Shown piece by piece: positions 9,561 through 19,270 of a stretch of DNA of 64,000 nucleotides. Source of the DNA: Comamonadaceae bacterium (GTDB lineage: Bacteria > Pseudomonadota > Gammaproteobacteria > Burkholderiales > Burkholderiaceae_C); the NCBI GenBank assembly GCA_947452785.1, contig CANGDZ010000005.1:1-64000 (forward strand), written 5' to 3'. The first letter of the stretch is position 1. Every line of letters begins with the position of its first letter. Below the pieces are notes generated by a model, which had not been told where the DNA came from, ran no database searches, and saw only the letters and a program-made list of their open reading frames with translations. The translations under genes were made by a program, and so were the position numbers.

Positions 9561-10762
9561 GGCGTCTTGCGACCCAGATTGGCGGCAATGATGCGTTCGA
9601 CGCGCTGGTCTGCGGCGCGTTGCTGGCTTTCAAACACCGTGGTCACAGCCGCAGGGCTGGAGCGAGGTGAATCAGCCAAGGTCTTGCCGCTTTGATCTTG
9701 GGTGTCCACCGACACGTCCATGGACAGGCCCACGCGCAAGGGGTGTTCGGCCAGATCCTTGGCATCGATGGTGATGCGCACAGGCACGCGTTGCACCACC
9801 TTGATCCAGTTGCCGGTGGCGTTTTGCGCCGGCAGCAAGGCAAAGGCTGCGCCCGTGCCAGCACCCAGGCCCACCACTTTGCCGTGATAGACCACTTTGG
9901 TGCCGTACACATCAGCTTCCATTTCAGCGGGCTGGCCCATGCGCAGGCTTTGCAGCTGACTTTCCTTGAAGTTGGCATCCACCCACAATTGGTTCAGTGC
10001 CACCAAAGTCATCAAGGGCGCGCCGGCTTGCACACGTTGGCCCAGTTGCACGCCGCGTTTGGCGATGTGGCCATCGGTGGGGGCCAGCAATTCGACACGC
10101 TGCAGGGCTAGATAAGCTTCACGCACTTTGGCGGCGGCACGTTGCACACTGGGGTGCTGAGCCACGCTGGTGCCTTCGGTCTGGGTTTGGCTGGAGCTGA
10201 GTTGTTCTTTGGCGGCCGTCACGGCCGATTGCGCGGCCACCACGGTACTTTTGGCTGCATTGGCCTGGGCTTGGGCGTGTTGAAATTCTTCTTTTCCAAT
10301 CGCACCACTGGCCACCAACGGTGCACGGCGCTGCGCGTCGTCTAGCGCGCGGGCCAGGTCGGTTTGGCTGCGGCTCAGATCGGCTTCACGCAATTGCACC
10401 TGGGCTTGCAAGGTGCTGTTGTTGGCAAACAGGGTGCGCACTTCGCGCACGGTTTGCGCCAGTTGGGCTTCGGTTTGCTCCAGGGCGATGCTGGCGTCCG
10501 CCGCATCGAGCTTGACCAGAATCTGGCCGGCTTTTACAAAGTCGGTGTCATCGGCCTGAATGGCCACCACCGTGCCGCCGACTTGCGGCGTGATTTGCAC
10601 CACGTTGCCGGCCACATAGGCGTTGTCGGTATTTTGTTGATGTCGGCCTTGCAGCCAGTGCCAGCCGCCCCAAGCCAGGCCGCTCACGCCCAATGCGATG
10701 GCAATCAGGGTCAGGCCGCGGCGGCGGGCGGTGGTCGATTCGGAGGGGGTCATGGCAGTCAT
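9557..10762 (-). CDS. HlyD-family membrane fusion protein (EmrA-like)
   Basis: N-terminal TM; GRHQQNTDNAYVAGNVVQITPQVGGTVVAIQADDTDFVKAGQILVKLD; stop/start overlap with the permease. Confidence 0.9.
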   Translation of the reverse strand: MTAMTPSESTTARRRGLTLIAIALGVSGLAWGGWHWLQGRHQQNTDNAYVAGNVVQITPQVGGTVVAIQADDTDFVKAGQILVKLDAADASIALEQTEAQLAQTVREVRTLFANNSTLQAQVQLREADLSRSQTDLARALDDAQRRAPLVASGAIGKEEFQHAQAQANAAKSTVVAAQSAVTAAKEQLSSSQTQTEGTSVAQHPSVQRAAAKVREAYLALQRVELLAPTDGHIAKRGVQLGQRVQAGAPLMTLVALNQLWVDANFKESQLQSLRMGQPAEMEADVYGTKVVYHGKVVGLGAGTGAAFALLPAQNATGNWIKVVQRVPVRITIDAKDLAEHPLRVGLSMDVSVDTQDQSGKTLADSPRSSPAAVTTVFESQQRAADQRVERIIAANLGRKTP

Positions 10763-10802
10763 GGCGTATTTTCTTTTTCGGGTGCAGTGCGTGAGCGGTG
10801 CG

Positions 10803-12251
10803 TTATCTTGAAGTTGGGGTCAGCGTTGAGGTCAGTGCCAAAGCGTCATCACGCCAGCCACCGCCCAGAGCTTTCATCAGGTTGATTTGGTTGTCTATTT
10901 GTCTGGCGCGCAGATCGGCTTGGGCACGGCGTTGGGCCAGAACCGCGGTTTCAGCTGACAGCACGAGCACGGCATTACCCAGTCCTGCCGCAAAGCGTTG
11001 TTGTGCCAAAGCATGGTTTTGCGTTGCGCTGTGCAGCGCGGCGGTTTGGGCTTGCGCTTGACGGCGCAGTGACTGCGCGGATTCGATGGCATCCGTGGTT
11101 TCTTTCACGGCGTCGAGTACGGTGGCGTTGTATTGCGCCACGGCCATGTCGCGTTCGGTGAGTCGGCCGGCGAGCTGCGCTTGCAAACGGCCACCGTCAA
11201 ACAGCGGCAACCGTACGGCCGGGCTGACACCGATTTGACGGCTTCCGGCATCGAGCAGATGGCTCAGGCCCAGGGCGTTGTAGCCAACGAAGGCACTCAA
11301 ATTCACGTTCGGGTAGAACTGGGTTTTAGCTATGGCCACGTCCTGGCTAGCCGCCTCGACGCGCCAACGGCTGGCGACCACATCCGGGCGGCGACCCAGT
11401 AGGTCGGCGCCCAAGGTGGAGGGCAGGGCGTCGAGTTGCAGGTTGAACAACTGGGGTGACAGCGAGGCCAAGGCCTGCGGCGCTTGGCCGCTTAGCACGG
11501 CCAACTGGTGACGGGTTAGCGTGATTTGCTCTTCCAGCGCTTCGAGTTGGACCAAGGCGTCAGACAGGTTGCCATCGGACTGGCTTTGCTCGACCTGGGT
11601 GTCCAGACCTGCAGCAAAACGCTCGGCAATCAGTTGGCGCAGGGCCATGCGTTGCTGCTGCGCGCGCAGCGCGATGTCGCGCTGCGACACTAGGCGAGCC
11701 AGGCCCACATAGGTTTTGCACAGTTGACTGGCCAAACCGGTGGCCGCCACGGCCGCGTCAGCCTGCGCCGCGCGAGTTTGCCCGATGGCCGAAGCCAGCT
11801 CGGCCGCATGTTGGCCCCACAGATCGGGCGACCAAGACACACCCGCTTGCAGCGTGTCGTTGTCCCAGGTGTTGCCGGCAATCGGCTTGGGGTACAGGCC
11901 GTTGGCGCTAAAGCGTTGGCGCGTGAAGTCGGCGCCCAGTGTGGCTTGGGGCAGGCCGTTGGCCCGAGCCATGCCGCTCAAGGCTTGCATGCGGCGCACC
12001 CGCAACTGGGCGGTGAGCAGCGTGGGGTTGTCGGCCAAAGCGGTGGCCACCAAGGCGTTCAGGGGAGCATCACCCAAGGCCTGCCACCAGATGGGGGACA
12101 GCGCGGCGGTGCTCGGCTCTGTGAGTTGCAGCGCGGCGGCGCTGGTGGTTTTCAGGGCTGCGACTTCAGGGCCGGGCGTGCTGCAGGCCATCAGGCTGGC
12201 GGTCAAACTCAGGCTTAAAAAGCGCATCAATGTGGAGGGAAAAGAAGTCAT
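10803..12251 (-). CDS. NodT-type outer membrane efflux lipoprotein
   Basis: Lipobox LMACSTP; ..WWQALGDAPLNALVATALADNPTL..; third gene of the tripartite efflux operon. Confidence 0.9.
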   Translation of the reverse strand: MTSFPSTLMRFLSLSLTASLMACSTPGPEVAALKTTSAAALQLTEPSTAALSPIWWQALGDAPLNALVATALADNPTLLTAQLRVRRMQALSGMARANGLPQATLGADFTRQRFSANGLYPKPIAGNTWDNDTLQAGVSWSPDLWGQHAAELASAIGQTRAAQADAAVAATGLASQLCKTYVGLARLVSQRDIALRAQQQRMALRQLIAERFAAGLDTQVEQSQSDGNLSDALVQLEALEEQITLTRHQLAVLSGQAPQALASLSPQLFNLQLDALPSTLGADLLGRRPDVVASRWRVEAASQDVAIAKTQFYPNVNLSAFVGYNALGLSHLLDAGSRQIGVSPAVRLPLFDGGRLQAQLAGRLTERDMAVAQYNATVLDAVKETTDAIESAQSLRRQAQAQTAALHSATQNHALAQQRFAAGLGNAVLVLSAETAVLAQRRAQADLRARQIDNQINLMKALGGGWRDDALALTSTLTPTSR

Positions 12252-12258
12252 GGCGCGA

Positions 12259-12768
12259 TCAGTTCATGTCAATGGGACGGGGTGTTTTTTTGGGGCGCTG
12301 TTTGAGTGCCTCGCCATTGCTCAGCATGCGCTGCAACAGTTGCAACATAAGAGCCCATTCGGTTTTAGAAAAGCCTTGCAAATGGCCGTTCAGCACATCC
12401 GCCAACACAGTGGGCACATGCTGCGCCACCTCACGGCCCGCATCGGTCAAGCTCAGGTGCACCACGCGGCGGTCTTGCACCGAACGCTCGCGGCGAATCA
12501 ATCCTTTGATTTCCAGACGGGTCAGCGAGCGGGTCAGCGCGGCGGGGTCGATGGTCATGTCGCGCGCCAACTGCGCCGAGGTTTGGCTTTCGTTCCTCAG
12601 CAGTTTGTACAAGGGCAACCACTGCACATAGGTCAGCTTGTAGGGTGCCAGTTGCGCATCGGCCTGCGCCAGGATCGATGAAAGCACCTTGTTCATCAGG
12701 TGACCCACGCTTTGATCCGGTTGGTACTGATCTGGAAGGTAAAACTGAGCAGCTTGAGTTGGGGCCAT
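12259..12768 (-). CDS. MarR-family transcriptional regulator
   Basis: TSAQLARDMTIDPAALTRSLTRLEIKGLIRRERSVQDRRVVHLSLTDAGRE. Confidence 0.9.
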   Translation of the reverse strand: MAPTQAAQFYLPDQYQPDQSVGHLMNKVLSSILAQADAQLAPYKLTYVQWLPLYKLLRNESQTSAQLARDMTIDPAALTRSLTRLEIKGLIRRERSVQDRRVVHLSLTDAGREVAQHVPTVLADVLNGHLQGFSKTEWALMLQLLQRMLSNGEALKQRPKKTPRPIDMN

Positions 12769-12783
12769 TGTGGGGCTATTGTA

Positions 12784-12797
12784 ATTGACTAGTCAAT
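12784..12797. promoter_or_regulatory. putative MarR operator (ATTGACTAGTCAAT)
   Basis: Perfect 14-bp palindrome 16 bp upstream of the marR-like start, followed by an imperfect ATTGACTggaCAATg half-repeat. Confidence 0.65.
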
Positions 12798-12892
12798 GAT
12801 TGACTGGACAATGAAAATCATCTGAAGACACAAAAATGGGCTTGTCGCAGGCTCGACACAGCTTGTGGGTTACGGGCGATAGAGTGGCCCTT

Positions 12893-13348
12893 ATGAAAAC
12901 CTTTGAAACCCTCCAAGATTTGGCTGCATGTGCGGGCCAGCCCGTCACGGTCACGCCATGGCTGCAAATCACGCAAGAGCAAGTCAACCAGTTCGCCGAG
13001 GCCACAGGCGACCACCAGTGGATTCACATTGATGTGGAGCGCGCCAAGGCGGGGCCTTTTGGTGGGCCGATTGCACATGGCTTTTTGACCTTGTCCTTGA
13101 TTCCGAAGTTTTTCCAGTCTGGCATCCACGTCACCCAAACCCGCATGGGCGTGAACTACGGCTTGAACAAAGTGCGTTTCACCTCCCCGGTGCCGGTGGG
13201 GAGCCGTTTGCGCGCGCACCTCAAGTTGCTGTCCGCCACGCCCATTGACAACCAGGGCTTGCAATGCGCCTGGGAAGTGACGATTGAGCGCGAAGGCACC
13301 GACAAGCCGGTGTGCATTGCCGAGTCCCTGTCGCGTTCTTACCCTTGA
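12893..13348 (+). CDS. MaoC-family dehydratase
   Basis: FAEATGDHQWIHIDVERAKAGPFGGPIAHGFLTLSLIP hydratase-2 motif. Confidence 0.9.
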   Translation: MKTFETLQDLAACAGQPVTVTPWLQITQEQVNQFAEATGDHQWIHIDVERAKAGPFGGPIAHGFLTLSLIPKFFQSGIHVTQTRMGVNYGLNKVRFTSPVPVGSRLRAHLKLLSATPIDNQGLQCAWEVTIEREGTDKPVCIAESLSRSYP

Positions 13349-13375
13349 TGTTTTGAAAAGCCAGGCCACCTCGTT

Positions 13376-13837
13376 TCAAACGAAATGGTTTTGCCGCCAG
13401 GCCTCAAATACCGTCACCGCCACGGCGTTGGACAGGTTCAGGCTGCGCTGGCCTTCGCGCATCGGCAATTTGAGTCGACACTCGGACGCCAAACTTTCCC
13501 GCAGCTCGGGCGCTAAGCCCCGAGTTTCGGCGCCGAACACAAACCAGTCGCCCGGCTGAAAGGCCACCTCGTGCACCAAGCGTGAGCCGCGTGTGGTCAT
13601 CGCAAACAAGCGCTTCGGATCGGGTTGTTCGTCTTTTAAAAACTGTGCCCAATCGGCGTGACGTTTGAGCTGCGCGTACTCGTGGTAATCGAGCCCGGCG
13701 CGGCGCATGTGTTTGTCGTCCATTGAAAACCCCAGGGGTTCGACCAAATGCAGCATGCAGCCGGTGTTGGCGGCCAAGCGGATGACGTTGCCGGTGTTGG
13801 GTGGGATTTCGGGTTCGACCAAGACAATATGAAACAT
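13376..13837 (-). CDS. trmL: tRNA (cytidine(34)-2'-O)-methyltransferase
   Basis: MFHIVLVEPEIPPNTGNVIRLAANTGCMLHLVEPLGF...FVFGAETRGLAPEL...NLSNAVAVTVFEAWRQ; start moved to 13837. Confidence 0.9.
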   Translation of the reverse strand: MFHIVLVEPEIPPNTGNVIRLAANTGCMLHLVEPLGFSMDDKHMRRAGLDYHEYAQLKRHADWAQFLKDEQPDPKRLFAMTTRGSRLVHEVAFQPGDWFVFGAETRGLAPELRESLASECRLKLPMREGQRSLNLSNAVAVTVFEAWRQNHFV

Positions 13838-13893
13838 AGGCCGTATTGTGCGGGACGCGGTCATCCGAACCTGTAAGGTCTGAGGCCCTCTTT

Positions 13894-14662
13894 TTATGGC
13901 CCGTCGTGCGCACCTTCCTCGGTCCGAGCGAACACGACCGTGGTGATTTGCGACACCCCCGCCGCCGCCAAAGCCAGCGCGGCCATTTGCAAAGATGCCC
14001 CCGTGGTCATCACATCGTCCACCAGCATCACCCGTTGGTCTCACAGCGTCGCAGCTTGCAGGGGATCGACCGCGAAAGCGTCTTGCAAATTACGCAGCCG
14101 CTTCGACCGGGGCAGGGTGCGTTGGGCGGGCGTATCGCGTATGCGCGTCAGCAGGTCGTAGCGCGTTTTAAGAGGTGACAGCTGCCGGGACAACAGCAAC
14201 GATTGGTTCAATCCGCGCTGGGCCAAGCGTTGTGGCGACAAGGGCATGGGCAGCAGCCAATCGGATTGCGCCAGCGCATCGTCCGCACCAGGGGCGCTGA
14301 GCATCAGGCTGGCCAAGCTACTGGCCCTGCCGGGTTGTGACTGGTATTTGAACTGCGCGACCAGGTCCGCCCAAGGCCATTGGTAGCTGACGGCCGTCAA
14401 AGCACTTTGCCAAGGCGGCGCTTTGAGAAGGCAAGCGCCGCAGCGTTCGATTGAATCTGGAATTTGCAAGGCGCAAGAGCGACAGCGGTGCACCGGTTGG
14501 GCAAAGGCGGTAATAACAGAATTCACACACCTGTCGCGCCGGCCAGGCTTTGCAAATGGCGCATTGACTAGGCAGTCAGGACCCCAGCCGGTCCGCGGCC
14601 AAGTCGGGTGGCGGGGATGGCAAAGGTGCGGCAGAAAACCTTGAAAAGCGTCTGGCGAGCAT
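13894..14662 (-). pseudogene. comF: ComF-like phosphoribosyltransferase, decayed
   Basis: Conceptual protein recovered across frames: MLARRFSRF...LGS*LPSQCAICKAWPARQVCEFCYYR/FAQPVHRCRSCALQIP...LRNLQDAFAVDPLQAATL*DQRVMLVDDVMTTGASLQMAALALAAAGVSQITTVVFARTEEGAHDGP*. In-frame TGA at 14578-14576, 1-nt frameshift near 14505-14510, TGA at 14043-14041. Confidence 0.85.
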
Positions 14663-14745
14663 GAACTCAATATACTGCCAACTCTTTTCCATTCACAGTT
14701 CTCCTTTTTTACAGACCCGCTTTGTCAACACCTCGTCCCCCCACC

Positions 14746-15636
14746 ATGGACTCCACGGCTGCGCTGCGCTGGGCCCGTCGCGCTTTGCCCGCTGCCAAAG
14801 GGGGCGACCCATCGCCCTGGTTGCACGAAGAAGTGGCGATGCGCATGCAGGATCGGCTTGAATTCATCAAGTTACAGCCGACACACTGGGCGGCTTGGGA
14901 GCCCTTGCGCAGTGGTTTGGCTGCTTTGCGCCAAGTGGCGGCTCGTTATAAGCAAGCCAACTGGTATGCCGTGGTGGCGCAGCCACAGGAATTGCAAGCT
15001 GCAGAAGTGGCGTTGCAAACGCCATGGTGGCGACTGTCACGTTGGACGCGTCCCGTGGTTTTTGCGGCCAGCGCGCCGGCTTTGCCGGTGCAAATGGTCT
15101 GGGCGAATATGTTGCTGCACCAATCGGCCGATCCGCAAGCCTTGATCGCCCAATGGCATCGGGCTTTGGCGGTGGACGGATTTGTCATGTTTTCTTGCCT
15201 CGGCCCCGACACCCTGCGTGAGTTGCGTGCTGCTTTTGCTGAGCAGGGTTGGCCGCCGCCTGCGCATGAGTTCACCGACATGCATGACTGGGGAGACATG
15301 CTGGTGGAGGCGGGGTTTGCCGAGCCGGTAATGGACATGGAGCGCATTACCCTGACCTATGCATCGCCCGAGCGCATGCTGGCCGAGTTGCGGGATTTGG
15401 GGCGCAACTTCCATGTGCAGCGGTTTTCGGGCTTGCGCGGCAGGCGCTGGCTGAGCCAGTTGCAGGCCGTATTGCAAACGCTGGCGCGGCCCGAAGAGGA
15501 CGGCCGCTTGGTGCTGACCTTTGAAGTGGTGTACGGTCACGCCCTCAAGCCCCAAGCCCGCGCTAAAGTGCAAGCCGTCAGTGCCATTGACTTGCACGAT
15601 ATGCGTGCGATGCTGCGAAAGAATCCAAAGATTTAG
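14746..15636 (+). CDS. BioC-like SAM-dependent methyltransferase
   Basis: MLLHQSADPQALIAQWHRALAVDGFVMFSCLGPDTLRELRAAF...DMHDWGDMLVEAGFAEPVMDME. Confidence 0.75.
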   Translation: MDSTAALRWARRALPAAKGGDPSPWLHEEVAMRMQDRLEFIKLQPTHWAAWEPLRSGLAALRQVAARYKQANWYAVVAQPQELQAAEVALQTPWWRLSRWTRPVVFAASAPALPVQMVWANMLLHQSADPQALIAQWHRALAVDGFVMFSCLGPDTLRELRAAFAEQGWPPPAHEFTDMHDWGDMLVEAGFAEPVMDMERITLTYASPERMLAELRDLGRNFHVQRFSGLRGRRWLSQLQAVLQTLARPEEDGRLVLTFEVVYGHALKPQARAKVQAVSAIDLHDMRAMLRKNPKI

Positions 15637-15644
15637 CGTTTCGT

Positions 15645-15658
15645 TTGAGTTTGATCAA
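15645..15658. promoter_or_regulatory. FNR/ANR-like box (TTGAG-TTTG-ATCAA)
   Basis: 9/10 match to TTGATN4ATCAA, upstream of a TAAAAT (15678-15683) and the DUF2244/cox genes. Confidence 0.45.
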
Positions 15659-15744
15659 ATCCCCTTTATAAGTCGGGTAAAATCTGCCCCGTTAAAGCCC
15701 AAACTGGTCTTGAATCAAGCAACTTGTCGATCAAAAGATGACGT

Positions 15745-16221
15745 ATGTCAAATCGGGTGTACACATTTGCGCAGGTCTCAGGTCAATCCATTGATTGGAG
15801 ACTGCGAAAAAACTGCTCATTGGCGCCGGCACAGCTGGGATGGATTTACCTGTCCCTGTGCTGTGTATCGCTGCTGATCGGCACGTTTTTTTGGTTGCAG
15901 GGCGCCACTTTGGTGCTCGGCTTTGCTTGGTTGGAGGTCATGGTGGTGGGGTTGGCATTTTTCATTTATGCCCGCCACGCCACCGATGGGGAATGGATTT
16001 CGATTGAAGGTACTCGCGTGGTCGTGGAGTGTGAAACTGCCGGCAAACGCGAGCGGGCCGAGTTCGACAGGCAATGGGTTCGGGTAGAGCCACTTGCCGA
16101 TGATCGGAGTTTGATCGAGGTGTCGGGTAGAGGCAAGTCAGTTGAAGTGGGGCGTTTTGTACGCCCTGAACAGCGATTGATGTTGGCCCAAGAAATTCGT
16201 CGGGCATTGCGCCAAGCGTGA
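15745..16221 (+). CDS. DUF2244 family integral membrane protein
   Basis: NCSLAPAQLGWIYLSLCCVSLLIGTFFWLQGATLVLGFAWLEVMVVGLAFFIYARHATDGE; located before coxB. Confidence 0.85.
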   Translation: MSNRVYTFAQVSGQSIDWRLRKNCSLAPAQLGWIYLSLCCVSLLIGTFFWLQGATLVLGFAWLEVMVVGLAFFIYARHATDGEWISIEGTRVVVECETAGKRERAEFDRQWVRVEPLADDRSLIEVSGRGKSVEVGRFVRPEQRLMLAQEIRRALRQA

Positions 16222-16301
16222 TGCCCACGTTGTGACACCGCGCAAGCGGTGATGCGACAAAGGTAGTAGGTTCTACAGAGACTTGGAAGTTAGTGACGAC
16301 T

Positions 16302-17474
16302 ATGAAGAGCATTTCCAATAAATTGGCTTCGCTTCTTTGCCATGCTGGCATATGGACGGGCGCTTTGATGGCCACCTCCGCGCATGCGGTGAACGATTTG
16401 CCTGGTGGCCCCGCTGTCAATCAGCTTAATTTGCATCCGGCAGTGACCAAAATCGCTGAAGAGCAGCATTGGTTGCATGGTTTCATGATGATCATCTGCG
16501 TGGTGATCTTCATTGCCGTGTTTGCGGTGATGTTTTATTCCATCTGGAAGCACCGCAAATCAGTGGGTCACAAACCTGCGACTTTCCATGAATCTGTCAC
16601 TGTTGAAATTCTGTGGACCTTGGCCCCTTTCATCATCGTGATCTTGATGGCTTTGCCGGCAACTAAAGTTTTGGTGGCTTCAAAAGACACCACGAACGCC
16701 GATCTGACGGTTAAAGTCACCGGTTACCAGTGGAAATGGGGCTACGACTACATCAAAGGTGAGGGTGAGGGCTTGGCTTACATCTCCACCTTGGATTCAT
16801 CGCAACGTGCCATGTCCAATGCCGGCAAGCCTGAAGGCGACGATTACCTTTTGCGCGTGGACAACCCCTTGGTGGTGCCCGTGGGCAAGAAAATCCGCGT
16901 GATTACGACCGCCAATGATGTGATTCACTCTTTTGCGGTGAACTCCCTGGGTATCAAGCAAGATGCGATTCCTGGTTTTGTGCGTGACACTTGGTTCCGT
17001 GCCGAAAAAGTCGGCACCTACTACGGCCAATGCCAAGAACTGTGCGGTAAAGAACACGCCTACATGCCTATCCAGGTGAAAGTGCTGTCTGGCGAAGACT
17101 ACGCAGCCTGGGTGAACGTGGAGAAGAAAAAACAAGCCGCCAAAGCGGACGATCCAAGCAAAGTCTGGACTTTGGAAGATCTGACCAAGCGTGGCGAAAA
17201 AGTCTATGCCGCCAATTGCGCCGCATGCCACCAAGCCAACGGCAAGGGCGCAGGCCCGATCAAGCCGCTGGATGGCGCAGCCGTGGTGCTGGATGCTGAC
17301 AAGCTGAAGCAAGTGGCTGTATTGCTGAATGGTCAAAACAACGGTGCCATGCCTTCTTGGAAAGCTCTATCGGACACCGAGATCGCAGCTGTGATCACCT
17401 TCACCAAGAACAACTGGTCTAACAAGACCGGGCAGTTCGTGCAACCGGCCGAAGTGCTGGCCGCCCGTAAATAA
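16302..17474 (+). CDS. coxB: cytochrome c oxidase subunit II with fused cytochrome c domain (caa3 type)
   Basis: CuA motif CQELCGKEHAYM, plus C-terminal CAACH haem c motif. Confidence 0.93.
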   Translation: MKSISNKLASLLCHAGIWTGALMATSAHAVNDLPGGPAVNQLNLHPAVTKIAEEQHWLHGFMMIICVVIFIAVFAVMFYSIWKHRKSVGHKPATFHESVTVEILWTLAPFIIVILMALPATKVLVASKDTTNADLTVKVTGYQWKWGYDYIKGEGEGLAYISTLDSSQRAMSNAGKPEGDDYLLRVDNPLVVPVGKKIRVITTANDVIHSFAVNSLGIKQDAIPGFVRDTWFRAEKVGTYYGQCQELCGKEHAYMPIQVKVLSGEDYAAWVNVEKKKQAAKADDPSKVWTLEDLTKRGEKVYAANCAACHQANGKGAGPIKPLDGAAVVLDADKLKQVAVLLNGQNNGAMPSWKALSDTEIAAVITFTKNNWSNKTGQFVQPAEVLAARK

Positions 17475-17501
17475 GTCATTACCGCATTAAAGGAAATCAA
17501 G

Positions 17502-19133
17502 ATGAGTGCCGTTCTCGACCATCACGATCATGCCCACGACGATCACAGCCACGCTCCGAGCGGCTGGCGCCGTTGGGTCTATGCGACCAACCACAAAGAC
17601 ATCGGTACTTTGTACTTGTTGTTCAGTTTCACCATGCTGATGATCGGCGGCATCTTGGCGCTGTTGATTCGCGCTGAGCTGTTCCAGCCCGGCCTGCAAC
17701 TGGTCAACCCGGAAATGTTCAACCAGTTCACCACCATGCACGGTTTGATCATGGTGTTTGGCGCGATCATGCCCGCCTTTGTGGGGTTTGCGAACTGGAT
17801 GATTCCATTGCAAATTGGCGCGGCCGACATGGCGTTTGCCCGCATGAACAACTTCAGCTTCTGGCTGATGATTCCTGCTGGTTTGATGCTGGCGGGTTCC
17901 TTCTTCATGCCCGGTGGCGCCCCCGCTGCTGGCTGGACCTTGTACGCACCTTTGACCCTGCAAATGGGCCCTTCGATGGACGCAGGTATTTTTGCCATGC
18001 ACATCCTGGGTGCTTCGTCCATCATGGGTTCGATCAACATCATCGTCACCATCTTGAACATGCGCGCGCCTGGCATGACCTTGATGAAGATGCCCATGTT
18101 CGCTTGGACATGGTTGATCACCGCTTATTTGCTGATTGCTGTGATGCCCGTGTTGGCTGGCGCGATCACCATGACGCTGACTGACCGCCACTTTGGCACC
18201 AGTTTCTTCAACCCCGCTGGCGGCGGTGACCCGGTCATGTACCAGCACATTTTCTGGTTCTTCGGTCACCCTGAGGTCTACATCATGATCTTGCCGGCTT
18301 TCGGCATCATCAGCCAGATCGTGCCGGCTTTTGCCCGCAAGCGTCTGTTCGGCTACGCCTCTATGGTGTATGCGACTTCATCGATTGCTATTTTGTCGTT
18401 CATCGTGTGGGCGCACCACATGTTCACGACCGGTATGCCGGTGACAGGTCAGCTGTTCTTCATGTATGCCACGATGCTGATCGCTGTGCCTACGGCTGTG
18501 AAGATTTTCAACTGGATCGCCACCATGTGGCGCGGTTCCATGACCTTTGAAACCCCGATGCTGTTTGCTGTCGGTTTCATCTTTGTGTTCACCATGGGCG
18601 GCTTCACCGGTCTGATCTTGGCCATGGCGCCGATTGACATCCAGTTGCAAGACACGTACTACGTGGTGGCTCACTTTCACTACGTGTTGGTGGCCGGTTC
18701 CTTGTTTGCTTTGTTTGCAGGCTTTTACTACTGGGCTCCCAAGTGGACCGGTGTGATGTACCACGAAGGCCGCGGCAAGATCCACTTCTGGTGGTCGTTG
18801 ATTTCTTTCAACGTGACCTTCTTCCCGATGCACTTTTTGGGTCTGGCCGGCATGCCCCGTCGCTATGCCGACTACCCCATGCAGTTCGCTGACTTCAACG
18901 CGCTGGCTTCAGTCGGTGGCTTCTTCTTTGGCTTTGCCCAGGTGTACTTCTTCTTGTTCGTGGTCGTGCCTTGCATGCGCGGTCAAGGTGTCAAAGCACC
19001 TCAGCGTCCATGGAACGATCCTGATGGCGCCGGTGCAGAAGGCTTGGAGTGGGAAGTTCCCTCGCCAGCGCCCTTCCACACCTTTGAGAACCCACCCAAG
19101 TTGGACATCACCGCCACCCGTGTGATCGGCTAA
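17502..19133 (+). CDS. coxA: cytochrome c oxidase subunit I
   Basis: [55 protein letters not shown]. Confidence 0.97.
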   Translation: MSAVLDHHDHAHDDHSHAPSGWRRWVYATNHKDIGTLYLLFSFTMLMIGGILALLIRAELFQPGLQLVNPEMFNQFTTMHGLIMVFGAIMPAFVGFANWMIPLQIGAADMAFARMNNFSFWLMIPAGLMLAGSFFMPGGAPAAGWTLYAPLTLQMGPSMDAGIFAMHILGASSIMGSINIIVTILNMRAPGMTLMKMPMFAWTWLITAYLLIAVMPVLAGAITMTLTDRHFGTSFFNPAGGGDPVMYQHIFWFFGHPEVYIMILPAFGIISQIVPAFARKRLFGYASMVYATSSIAILSFIVWAHHMFTTGMPVTGQLFFMYATMLIAVPTAVKIFNWIATMWRGSMTFETPMLFAVGFIFVFTMGGFTGLILAMAPIDIQLQDTYYVVAHFHYVLVAGSLFALFAGFYYWAPKWTGVMYHEGRGKIHFWWSLISFNVTFFPMHFLGLAGMPRRYADYPMQFADFNALASVGGFFFGFAQVYFFLFVVVPCMRGQGVKAPQRPWNDPDGAGAEGLEWEVPSPAPFHTFENPPKLDITATRVIG

Positions 19134-19146
19134 TTCAAAGAAAACC

Positions 19147-19257
19147 ATGACACCCGAACAAAAGAAAAGTAATTTGCGTATGGCCTTGACCTTGGCCTCT
19201 GTCGCTGCGATGTTTTTCATCGGGTTCATGGCCAAGATGATTCTGTTGGGCCATTGA
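19147..19257 (+). CDS. cytochrome oxidase small assembly-type protein (36 aa, single TM)
   Basis: MTPEQKKSNLRMALTLASVAAMFFIGFMAKMILLGH*; fits the coxA-ctaG gap. Absent from the supplied ORF track, whose shortest entries are 60 aa. Confidence 0.75.
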   Translation: MTPEQKKSNLRMALTLASVAAMFFIGFMAKMILLGH

Positions 19258-19270
19258 GCCTTCGTCTGCC

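Noticed and set aside
13376-14044. Extended 222-aa TrmL start
   Set aside because: The first 69 residues are the out-of-frame comF tail and spacer; the conserved TrmL N-terminus begins at 13837.
14041-14670. 209-aa ORF as an intact gene
   Set aside because: It is a chimera of an out-of-frame N-terminus and the middle of ComF, ending at an in-frame TGA; better described as a comF pseudogene.
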